Source of the DNA: Lineus longissimus
Lineage: Eukaryota > Nemertea > Pilidiophora > Heteronemertea > Lineidae
DNA length: 64,000 nt
NCBI RefSeq assembly: GCF_910592395.1
Contig: NC_088308.1
Span: forward strand, 2,418,001-2,482,000
Direction of reading: 5' to 3'
Positions 52,846-64,000 of this stretch are shown one piece after another. Made by a program: the position numbers and the translations under genes. How positions within the stretch are numbered: position 1 is the first letter of the stretch; every line of letters begins with the position of its first letter. The notes under the pieces were generated by a model. The model saw only the letters and a program-made list of their open reading frames with translations. It was not told the origin of the DNA and made no database searches.

Positions 52846-55800
52846 GTTACGTTGAAATAAACGAACGACATCTTGTCGATAATAGTGACATCAGAAAAAC
52901 AAAACTGCCTGCAGCTTTTCTCTTCATACGAAAGAAACCCACCAGTGAATGCCTTCTTGGCATCAAAAACGCTAGTAACCCCTTTGATCTAATCAATAAC
53001 TACATATATTCACAAATTCAGAGTCAATCTGTATCATTCATCAATATCAGCCGTAACAAAGAGCGTATTTTTTTGGACAAATACAACCCGATCAAATGAG
53101 CTACTGAATAGGTCGGTGCGTTTGAGATCCTTCCTTTCGAGATTTGTGTATTATGAAACCCTACACGGGATATCGCACGCTGTCATAATCATATGTCACA
53201 TATTATGGATTTTTGTCATTAATTTTAATGGAAATTGCAATTAGACGATTCATCTAACCTCCATCACCATGGTGCTGGGTTGCTGCTCTTGTTATTTCCG
53301 AGTGTGTTGCAGGTTGTGTTGGGGCGGACTCAAGCTAGGCATGCAACGTTCTGCACTCCGACGCCGTGCTTGAAAATATGTCTAAAGGTTTCGCGAGGAA
53401 AGACTGGCGTTTGAACGCCGCCACTGATCGAACACTGTAATTCATATCAATCCATATCATACCCAATATCATTTCTCTGAGACGATCAAAAACTATGGCG
53501 AAGCTAGCTCTAGCAAATTCACTTAGTCTAGATAATGTTTGCGATATGTAAGGCGATTTTCTCTCGTACGCCGACAACGAAACCATTACGAGAAGCGTAC
53601 AGGCTATATTGGAGAACATGATTGGGACCCAGCGAGCAATGTGTAACCAAATAAGCCAGAAGATGATTGGCCACCGCAACAATCTTCCGCATCATTTCCC
53701 ATCAGAGGTATCAGGTACACGAACAACCGCCATGTCGGCCAATCATTATGCCATTCGATTTGTCATACCGAGACTTGGACGCTGAAATTATACCCTCGCG
53801 GTGCCCCGGGATCGTAATATTCTTTTAGAGCCGAGCACATATATCATCAGATGGACATGCGGTGGTTTTATTACACCCTCAACCCTATGAATTAGAAAGG
53901 TCGCCCTTGAGCGCTTCACCATACCAACGGTTTCTGTGATATCAGCCGGAAACATTCATTTCGAAGCTAGTAAGCGTTATTTCATTGTTGCATTTGTCAT
54001 ACCAGCAAAAACTGTCATATCAAGTTACATCAGATGAGTTTACAACCACGAAAACGTTTTTCCTACAACTGCATCCAATTTGGCGTCGTCGTGGATGATC
54101 ACACACCTAAACAACGGCACAACTAGACAGTATTCTGGCCGTTTGGCCAAAAATTACAATTCCTGGTGTTGCAGTGGGTGAAAAAGTCACCAGGTAACAG
54201 GAAAATGGCCGAGGTTTGTATGCTTCTGTATTCGTCACTTCGCAACACCACTGACGCTGACATATGGCATGGTGGTCACAAATACTCTTTGTTTGCCATG
54301 CCAAAACTTGCACCCTATGTGTATACTGCTGGAAATCAGCTACAAACTGAAATAATTGAATTTCATAAGTTAATCCCTTGGCAGTAAAGAAAGCATTCTC
54401 TGTGAGAGCTGAGGCTGACGGCGATATTGATTTTAACAGAGATATTGAATTTCTATTCTAATATCGGAAGCAAAGGTGCGCGGATGTATCACGATTCTGA
54501 AGAGAACTGCACGCAATACAACAAATTGGAGGTGGAAAAGAATTCGAAAGAGCGGAGGTCTCATGTGTCGAAGATTACTAAAAAGGCTGTTGCACACTTC
54601 TGCTGTTAACACCGCGATTTTACAGCATTTTCTTATAAATGCATTACAACATTTACATGTAGCATCCTATACTCGGAGAGATGTCGGAGTGGCGCTGTGG
54701 AAACGTAACATTTAACGAAGTCTGTAACGGAAATGAGACAACTGGTAGCGTATGCTTTGAGCGACAGAAAGACACTGGTTATGTTTATCTAGAAGAGAAG
54801 CTTCTTCTGTCGTGTCTGTATCATTGCAAAGGTTTCGGTGAAAAATGCGTAGGGCGTATTCTCTAGGCCTACTCTGCTCAAGGAAGAGACCTTCCGCCAT
54901 CTGATCGACTGCATGTTTTTACCAATCAGAGGCATCGTATTCCTATAACGGCGAAGATTAGCTGCGCCGAACAAGCAGACTAGGTCACTTCTGATTGGCC
55001 AGTACCTGATAGGAAAACCAAATTCATTCTTTTTTGAGGAAAGTGATAATGGATGTTACCAAGCGCTTGCGTGCTTCTTTCTGTTGCTGCGGAATGAATA
55101 TCGACAAGGACCTTGTCATTTCCCTTCTCGAATCTTTTCAATTGCATGCCATATATATCGAATTCTCGTCTACAGTACTGTAATGAAACAAATGTGTCCT
55201 GGGTGATCATTAGGCGGAAAAGGTCCGGTGTGGAAACCGCGCGCAGATGGTGCGACTTTCATCTCCGACTGCTCATCTCAGCCTACCAGCAATTCAACCA
55301 CTGACTAGACGCTGTCTGCAGTGGAATATATACGAGCTGCGTTGTTGGATGTAACATACCCATACATTGTCATGTGTAGCGCCATCATATAGATCGATAG
55401 CGTAATGTCTTCCACATGCCCGACTCTCAGAGGGGTAGCAAAGACTCATTTCTTATTTGCTCTGCTTTGAAGAAATAAATACACATAACAGCTATTCTTA
55501 TTCACAACGTGGCGGAGACACAAAAAATGTAATTTTGAATCGGCTGATATAGTTTCCATTGGGGGTTATGAGAACGTGGGATTTTCTTTGATCAATTGTC
55601 GCTGTTGCCGATGATGAAAAACACTACATGTATTGATAATATTTTGGGAAGAAATAATCGGATGAAAATCAGGCTTTTGTGTGCGTTTCAGGGGCAAAAA
55701 CTAAAACCGGATTTCGGAGATTTTCAAATGGGATTGTCCAAGGCAATAGGCGGAGAACATGAAATATTGATGAGAGAATGTAATGACTTGTATCACCACC

Positions 55801-57364
55801 GCCCGTAGGAATATTGGCTACGGTAGGCTACTTTTACAAAATGTCAATGAAAATGATTTACGAAGGCTATTCGCACAAATGCCACATTGGGCGATAATCA
55901 ATATCTGCGGGAATGAACAGTTCAACATGTTTTGTGATACGACGCCATACATTTTCCGATCTTGCTGAAGCTTGCACAGCCTGTGTGCAAACTTGATGGC
56001 CCTCGACTCCACTTTAAAACGACGTTGATATGACTACGGTCGTTAATACTGAATACAAAGTTATATAGATCGAACTCAGGACGCATCTGTTTGTACATTC
56101 CTGACAACGGTGTAATAGTTTCCTACAATGTAAATTATCATAGCTATCCCAGTATAAATTTCAGAGTATTATTTAGATTAGGCGAAAATATTCTTGTATT
56201 GGAATTGTCCACAAAACTCAATCGATTCGGCAAATGCTGCGGCCATTGTCAGCGAACATAAACGGCCATTTTGTTGAAAATCTCAGTAATGATTCCTCTT
56301 CTGCTGAACTATTTGTCTTCTCCTTGTAAAATTTTTGAGTAAGCATGAACCTTCCAATACGCTAGCTAGATTATCATACTGTGCAACTATCATTCGGCAA
56401 AATGCCAGTACGCTACAGCTACGCGGCCAACGGGCGTCAATTTTCCTAAAACCAATAATGGATCGTCAGAAACCTTCGGAACGCACCAAATGAAATTTGA
56501 ATTTTCCATTAAAAACTCGGAAATTGAATGTGGGCGAATCGTATTCATACTATAGCATATCGAAATTCTAATTCCATTTTTATGGTCATTCTCATTTTAA
56601 TGGCTTTCATGCTATTGTCATCATCTTTCACGCCGGGAAGTAGACATCACAGTCTAACAAAACATCATATTGTTGCCTAGCAGCTGTAAACAAATGGTTG
56701 TTGTTACGTCGTTTCCAAGGAGATTTAGGCTTGAATGAAGAAATTGTCACATTAGTCACAGTACACGACGATGTATTGTCATCCATCACTCTCTCCTTAT
56801 TCAATCAATTACCTAGCTGAAGCTGGAGAATTCGTCATAAGTTTTTAATGAGATTTCTGGAGGCTTTCATGAAAGTTTGACAATTTTCTTCCATAAATGA
56901 ATACAACTTCAACGACAACTTGGTTTTTTTTTAACCACGGTTCCGTTTTGTCCTCTTTGACCCATGTAGATGTAATTCTCACCCTCGCTTTCCCCTCAGA
57001 GAGCGATGAACTTATACCTGTCTGATCCCCCATTACCCTGACCAAACATCTCAGCAACCCCCTAGTAATTAAAAGCAATAACGCCAAACAGAAGCATCGC
57101 TCCAATACCATTGCCCAATTCATCATTCTGTTGCCAGAAATAATATTTGCTTTTACTAGATGACTGGCTGTTGGACAGTGTAGTGTGGGCATTTCCATCA
57201 AGGAGCAGTGATTCGCATTACCATGGTACTTGATAGCTTAAGTGGTAAAATTGAGATGGGCTGCTTTGACATTATTGGTTTTGACATGTTTATAGGGAGA
57301 AGCTTTCAATCAATAGGGATGGAACATCGATTAATACCAAGTGAAAATACTGATGGTGATTTGA
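52846..57364. other. Gene-poor interval
   Basis: No gene that I can support. Moderately long hydrophobic frames on the minus strand (53682-53335 and 57201-56845) have no recognised domain and are listed among the rejected items. Confidence 0.35.
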
Positions 57365-57917
57365 ACTGAATTATGTATACTGATGGTGTACTGAATTGAA
57401 TACTGATGGTGTACTGAATTGAATACTGATGGTGTACTGAATTGAATACTGATGGTGTACTGAATTGAATACTGATGGTGTACTGAATTGAATACTGATG
57501 GTGTACTGAATTGAATACTGATGGCGTACTGAATTGAATACTGATGGTGTACTGAATTGAATACTGATGGTGTACTGAATTGAATACTGATGGTGTACTG
57601 AATTGAATACTGATGGTGTACTGAATTGAATACTGATGGTGTACTGAATTGAATACTGATGGTGTACTGAATTGAATACTGATGGTGTACTGAATTGAAT
57701 ACTGATGGTGTACTGAATTGAATACTGATGGTGTACTGAATTGAATACTGATGGTGTACTGAATTGAATACTGATGGTGTACTGAATTGAATACTGATGG
57801 TGTACTGAATTGAATACTGATGGCGTACTGAATTGAATACTGATGGTGTACTGAATTGAATACTGATGGTGTACTGAATTGAATACTGATGGCGTACTGA
57901 ATTGAATACTGATGGTG
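57365..57917. repeat. 23-bp minisatellite, about 24 units
   Basis: Unit gaatactgatggtgtactga then att, nearly perfect, with a single T-to-C variant (ggcgtac) in at least three units. Because 23 is not a multiple of three and the unit lacks stops in all minus-strand frames, the array yields long artificial open frames of repeating peptide. Confidence 0.97.
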
Positions 57918-60900
57918 TCTTGTGCCAAAATATTGACTGCTCGTTCGCCGGAACTCGGAGTATATGTGCAGATGCTTGTACTAAGCTATTACCCAGGCGT
58001 TGGAGTCTGCATTCCAAAGAAATGAATGCCAGCATTATCAACACATTTGTGTTGTGCCTGGCAAGGTTGCTTTGCATGCATAGTTTGACCGTACGGTCTT
58101 GGAGATTGTGTCTTATGCCAAATTCACACAGTGTTATCTTTTTGTACATAATTATCTGACCTTCTTTCTTAATGAACTGGGGCCTCACTAAAGTACTGCA
58201 TTCTAGTAATGCTTGCGAACCCTCCAGACTGTCAATTTTGTTTTAGTTAAGTAGTGCAAACATCCTTGGTAACACAGTGATGAAGACAGCGTCGTCAAGA
58301 GTTTTCGCCTCAAATCCTGTGATTGTGTATCACGTGCATGTGCTGCATATGCAATTGAAATGAAGACAGATTATGCTGTAACATGCAAGTCGAGGCAAGT
58401 CATGCGAGTCGTGACTATTTTGATATAAAAGTCAAAGCAACTGTGCGCTGTATATGCAAGTCAAAACAAATCAATATTGCAATATCTTTGACGACCCTCT
58501 ATATACGTATAAAGATCGGCTGATTGTTTGCCAGGGACAGGGTAGCCACCGCGGTAGCCAATCCCATGGTCCCCGATGAGGCCAATGACACATGATGTTG
58601 TTGGCCACCGTTCAAACAACGAGGGAAGATAAACAAGGTATCGAGCCAGCAGATGAGGTAGGAGCGAAAAGCTCCGGGTGATATGAAGCCTAATAGAACA
58701 GGGACGAAAATATACATTTGCTGAAATAAAAATTTGGGGTCAAAAGAAGAAAAAGCTAATCTATTAATAAACAAATCCATATTTTTATTCTTAACAAATT
58801 ACATTCCCAAATTCTTCTTTGAACTTACCAATGAAATATCTTGAGAAGCTAAAATATGTTCCCAATTTATAGCCACGATATATAATGTATGCTAGTGCCC
58901 ATTAATTTCTTCTATAGGGAAATAAGCACCTGTTGGTCATGCTCACCCAACATCTCACTTGCTTTAAAATGGCTATTCCGGTGAATTTGAGCCGTGTTAT
59001 CAACAGTCACCGTGGGATACGGTAGGATACCGGCTGCTTTATTCAGCCATCCAGTGATTTCTACAAATACGGATGTGAATTAATGATAGCCATTAACCCC
59101 GGTAGCCGGGCTTAATGTGCAGGAAGTCCTGGTTGCCGAGTGTTCCGGTAAATCGACCGCGCCTTTTGCATGTTTGCATTCACTGTTGCTCAAAGGTTAC
59201 GCTGCAAAGAATATCATCATCATGAAATTATTTTTTCCTGAAAAAGTGACATTGAAGTAATGCACGTTGTTGTACAAGGTTAATGGGCGATATCTTTGCC
59301 TTTGGAGGATATTAACTGGAACAGATTTCAGCATTAGTAGTAGCACTGAGGGGGTAATGAAGCGTTCTTAAACATTCGGACAGATTGTTGCAAAAAATAG
59401 TAGGTGAATCAATATCTACTGAAGAGAAGTTGACCGCCTCCTAAATCTTACGAATTGCTTGAACTTGTTGCAAGTCACAGTGGGATCGGCGGCAAAGAAC
59501 TTTATCAGCTTAGTAAAATTATTTTGTAAAGGGCTACTGGTGTAATGTACAAATCTGAATCAGCCAGTCACAATATATTATCAGTTGACATCTTTGTTTG
59601 AAAATACGTGTTCCTGTCATTAATATCTTCATTGAAAGAGACGTGTTGCATGAGAAATGTGGATGTTGATAATCGAAAACAAAAACAGGCATGCGTGCTT
59701 GTTTTAAATCTCTAAGTCATCTCGCATCGCACTGTCTGTGGTTATGTTGACAATCTGCCGATATTGTGACATTCTTCCCCGCAGCAAGTCCTGTTATCGT
59801 GTTACTGTCATTAATTACTTCTCTAATCCAGTTCTTAAGAAAAATTGCGACAGTAATCTCACACAACGCCTGTTGATAAATTGAAAGGAAAGCCACAAAA
59901 TAATTTACGCAGCATTTTTTCATCAAAGCGTCAAATGAAACGCTCGAAATATCAGAAGTCGTATCTTCCTTTGACTGGTTATGGCCTCCCGTCATTTAAT
60001 CTCCTAATGCATTCGTCACGTTCTTTGCCAGCTCTTTGATGTTCCAGACAGATATGACATTCACTCTGTCACCGCAATTGGCTCTTATTCCCTCACCACC
60101 CACCCGTCAGCCGTAATGGCCAAGTTGTAAGACATGGTGTGGGAGAATTCGACATGTCGATGGTTATATCTGCGATTTTAAAATTCTGGCTAAAAGCCAC
60201 CGAAATTCGTTTATGCCAGAACTATCGATGATTTGAAGAACATAAAGGTAACTGCTAATAATGATTAAAGCTACACATTTGAATTAGGTTATTTTTTTGT
60301 TGTGATTTCTATTGCAAGTAGGCCTAACAGTGTATCGTATTGATAGTGATGCTGAGTAGCTTGACAAAAGAATAGGTAACTGGTATACTCAAAGCTACAT
60401 GACTGTGTAGGTTATTTCATAGAGCAAATTCTCTTTGATCAATGCAGAACTCTAATGGAAGTTGCCTTTTAAAGAATGAAAATAATAATAAAAGATCTTA
60501 GATGTTCGTAACAGGTAGCCATGCTACTCTCCTCCTCTCCTCCTTAATAGCTCTTTTTTTATCTGCCTTTGCAGAGGTGAAGTAATAAAGAAGACACGAC
60601 ATAGAGAGATTGCCTTAAGGTGTTATGTGACTTCTTTCTCATCTCACCTCAAGATAAATGTGACTTGTCGCGAAAATAGCAGTTATGGGAATGGCGCGTG
60701 CGGTCTCCAAGGAGTTGACATGTCACGACAGAGACTGATAAACTGGCAAGGGAATCTTTAACAATTTATCACACCTTTAGACGGAACCCTTAGAAGTGAA
60801 CTCTTAAATGTGCCACTAGCTGTAGTGAGATCTTCATTTATGTCCCATTTACTGTAAGTAACTGTGTTAGGGTCTATAAGAGTCTTGATAGTATTGTTGT

Positions 60901-63226
60901 TCAGACTTCACCTCGCTTTCTGCTCTTGATGAACGCAATTTGGTGACCAGATAAAGCCTGTTGTTGTCAAGTCTTTTTCGTGTTTGTAAAAAGACAATGT
61001 ATCGCAATGGCCAAGGCTGGTTCAGGTAAAAAACACATGTTCGAATCTATTAAAGATGTGACGATGAGTCTAATAAGCTAGTTAATCAAGGCGAAGAAGA
61101 AAAAAAAGTGAGAAAATTATCCAGCTCTGATACAGTTTTTAATGAAAACCTCCACGTTTTCGTAAGCCTATACTATGAGGGAATTGTTACTGACCGAGGT
61201 TGTAGCAGACCAATTCTTAGCTTTGGAGCGGAGCAAAATAGAACAAAAACCAACCTCTCGCCTTCAGACCAACGACTTGTGCACTAGAGCCAAAACTACG
61301 TGAAAAGTTACCATTTACCACAAACCAATATTGGCAATTTCTGAAGCCAATTTACACTGTTAGATTCTATCTTATATCCGTGATATCTGCGTCGTGATTG
61401 TTGGCCCTCATCGTTAGTCAAACCTTGCTCTGATTTCTGATAGATATTGCTAGTCAGGCTTCTCCAATTGTCCACGGAGTCGGACAGATTTGTACACAGG
61501 TTGAGTTGTTGCTTCTCGGCGAGTAGATCACGCCAAAGGACAGTCACTGGCATGACTGGTAGCCAACAAGGGACACCTGTTGGGTTGCCTTTGGCGCAGG
61601 ACCACAATGGTCAAGTTGCATGTGGTGTACGAAGAGACAAATCCAAAGGGCTTTTATTTGTAGCTAAAGAGGCACAGGGGTTGTCTGGCTTCTGGCATGG
61701 ATACCACACAAAAGGACAGTTGTTTGTAGTTAAATGAAACATAGGTTTTTTTATTCTTGCGCTGAGACCACTCCGAAGGGCAGTTATTGGTGGCTAACGA
61801 TTTGGCAAGCGATTTTTTAAAGACTTTTCATGCCAACAAATGTATGTGTTGTTTGTACAATATTGCACATCAACAGACTAAATGCAATTCCTAATAAGGT
61901 CATGTGATGTATTATATTTTCTCTCTGTCGTCTCAGTGATATCAACCCTCAATTTAACACTCCTGACAGTCTTCTCATGCAGCTCACGCATTGATATATC
62001 ATCAATCCCTCATGACCGTAGGCAAACACAGAATCCCACGCAATCAAATCTCAGTTTCAATGATCAGCCTGTAAGCTTGGTATTCCGATACCGGGTCCGA
62101 TATTCTATTCTTATGCCTGAGAAAACCCATCAGGTCTGGCTGGGCAGCCATGCGTTACTAAAGCTTCTTCCCACAGCTTATGTTCTCGTTTTAGACAACA
62201 GTCAACCATGCTCCCATATAGACAATAAATCTAAGATCGGCGATATTGATCTTATAGGTGAACCATCAGTTGGTTGCAATATCAATCTTCTGTTAGGACA
62301 GGCGATTAGATTGATTCGATCTGTCCTTCTGTCAGCGGCTCGTTCGGCATATGGGCGGTGTTTTTCCGTGTCGTGCCCGATAATGACAAGACCATGCCTT
62401 TAGTCTCATAGTTTAACCCTCAAAGATTGAACCAAGCTTTGGTTGACCTCAGTCTTTAAAACCCTTGAATTTATTTTCAGTTCCCCTGTGCACGCTGATA
62501 AAGACAAAACATGTTGTTGTTGACGCTTTCAATGACGTGATTTTTCTCGCTTAATGCCTTGTTGATGTCTAGCGGCGGTTTTTGCCAACTTCTTCACGTG
62601 TTCTTCGGCCTTTCTCTCTGTCTTGTGACGAGATGCAGGTCGTTATAGAAGCGACATTTCATACTCCGTGAGTCCCACAGGTAGGGGTTTTTATAGTGGT
62701 CAGCTTCATGCATCATGGTATGATGCATTTATTAGTAAACTACAGTGGATGTGTCAGGTTGCCAACCAGCAGCTATCCCCTGCCTTAACACCGAGTAGAT
62801 AGCCTTATTAGCTCACCTGTGTCACCTTGCAGCTGTCTTAGGTTGGCCCTGGTCTCTTCCGTCTTCTCAGCGAAGGCAATCGCCATTTAAAAGTTTGGTC
62901 ATTCATCTGTCAACGCTGGTAAGCAGTGTGTCGACAACGATGGTCTTATTCATCCGCATCCGTTGGCCCACACCATTCTGCCGTTGTGGCTGTGGCTCAT
63001 AACGGGTTACACGGGTTGACCGATCATAATGGCTGTACACGATGTAGGTTGAGCCACGGCTGACAAACCATCATGGACAGCTAAAGATACGATTAAATCG
63101 ATCATCAGGTCCTCATTAACCGCGATGCACGCCCAGGCGTGGCCCTGATCGAGCGGCGACTCGGCACGACAAGTTGGTCTAGGATTTCACTTATCATTAA
63201 AGAGCTGCAGATTTGTACCAAATTAG
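57918..63226. other. Gene-poor interval
   Basis: No gene supported. The plus-strand 173-codon frame at 61882-62403 has an N-terminal hydrophobic segment but no recognised domain, splice context or codon signature. Confidence 0.35.
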
Positions 63227-63348
63227 ACATGTTTTCATATAAATGTAACTAGCATTTGAGAACCCGTAACTATGAGGGACTTAGGGAACCCACTGCACCC
63301 CCATAGTAACGGATTCTCAAATGTTAGTTACATGTAAATGTGAACATG
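63227..63348. repeat. Long imperfect hairpin, arms about 48 bp
   Basis: The left arm contains atgtaactagcatttgagaa then cccgtaactatgaggg. The right arm is its near-complement, cccatagtaacggattctca then aatgttagttacat. The loop is about 20-25 nt and the stem has few mismatches. It could be a small MITE or a transcribed hairpin RNA. There is no coding potential. Confidence 0.65.
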
Positions 63349-64000
63349 CCTATTGGGATTCTCTGGTTTTTTTCGAGGTTTGTTAGAAATCCGACCTTTC
63401 AGGGAAAAGTCAGACAATATCGGACCTTTGTCGGATAAATCAGGAAAAAGTAAAAGAAACCGTTAAGAAGTCGGAAACGTCTCCTACCAGTGTTAAGACC
63501 CCACATGCTGAGCACGGGTTATGGATATGGACACGACACACACTACTATTTTATTTTGAACATCACATAATGACTATAAAATCCCTGAAATGTCTGCTAT
63601 TTCTGCAAGAATATCTGTTCGCAGTTGATTCTATTATCTTCCACAGCTGAGTCCCCGCCGAGATCCATATCGATGGATCAGGCACAACCTCATAACAATA
63701 GATTATTAATGAAAATCGAACCATGCGCCACGTCGTGTGGGAAAGGTGACGCGAATAGTCTTGGTTTCATTCAGGAGGAGATGGAGAGGTTAACTTGATG
63801 AGCTGGGCGGAGGGATAAACATGATTTCAGGCATGTCGCTCAACTCAAACCCAAGGAAAATTTTCTAATGGTCGAGAGGAAATAATCGAAAAAGAAAGTT
63901 GATTCTGTCGACTGTAATTGTACTTGTATTTTATACAAATAAAGCGAGTAGGATGCATAATATCTAATACGATCAATCTGGGCAGATGATTGGAAAATAA

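Noticed and set aside
53335-53682. 115-codon minus-strand frame with a hydrophobic N-terminus
   Set aside because: Considered as a membrane-protein exon, but no family motif or partner exons found.
56845-57201. Minus-strand frame with a signal-peptide-like MNWAMVLERCFCLALLLLI start
   Set aside because: Hydrophobic leader only; downstream sequence shows no domain, and no second exon could be placed.
57331-58188. 285-codon minus-strand open frame of repeated SIQFSTPSVFN-like peptide
   Set aside because: Produced by the 23-bp minisatellite, which lacks stops in all three frames.
58499-58780. Minus-strand frame containing QMYIFVPVLLGFISPGAF after an acceptor-like AG
   Set aside because: Single frame without recognisable homology or matching exons.
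61882-62403. 173-codon plus-strand frame
   Set aside because: Longest frame in the gene-poor end outside repeats, but no domain, no Kozak or splice context.

Overview
This window looks like nuclear DNA of an animal, most likely a marine invertebrate. The genes have many short exons, GT-AG introns and upstream motifs of animal type. The mobile DNA (terminal-inverted-repeat elements, a 5'-truncated LINE, a (GAC)n-bearing repeat, several minisatellites) fits a mollusc, brachiopod or ambulacrarian, but I cannot fix the phylum from sequence alone.

Gene-bearing half (about 3.6-43 kb). A two-exon cytoplasmic-type actin gene lies on the minus strand (7179 down to 4011). Its promoter has a TATA-like box and two CArG boxes, and a further CArG box sits in the intron. 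A seven-exon deoxynucleoside kinase gene of the TK2/dNK group follows on the plus strand (10556-13880), with CCAAT and E2F-type promoter motifs. It converges on a fifteen-exon FAM227 gene on the minus strand (20985 down to 15941). Head-to-head with that gene is CBY1 (Chibby) on the plus strand (21934-22899). The FAM227A-CBY1 head-to-head arrangement also exists in human, so this looks like an old linked pair of cilium-associated genes. A nine-exon minus-strand gene (28245 down to 25166) encodes a complete 278-residue protein that I do not recognise. A weaker four-exon minus-strand model (42567 down to 39144, 121 residues) is phase-consistent throughout and contains two homologous mini-exons.

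Repeat-rich middle (about 23.9-45.7 kb). A roughly 950-bp repeat occurs twice (23938 and 28873). The second copy was split by a roughly 1.2-kb insertion carrying about 34 GAC triplets. A 470-480-bp module with a coding-looking exon occurs at 28394 and 45201. Three copies of a TIR element whose arms are arrays of a 13-bp motif (GTTTCGCTACATG) lie at 31059, 32270 and 44267. The first two are the same length (1035 bp) and nearly identical. A 5'-truncated LINE fragment with an intact reverse-transcriptase C-terminus lies at 34041-35040.

Gene-poor end (about 45.7-64 kb). I found no convincing genes here. Five distinct tandem arrays (68, 49, 61, 35/36 and 23 bp units) occupy 45.9-57.9 kb, and a roughly 120-bp hairpin lies at 63.23-63.35 kb. 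Long open frames in this part mostly come from the tandem repeats.

Gene models were built by hand from splice sites and reading phase. Every listed total coding length is divisible by three. Family assignments rest on recalled motifs, not on a search.
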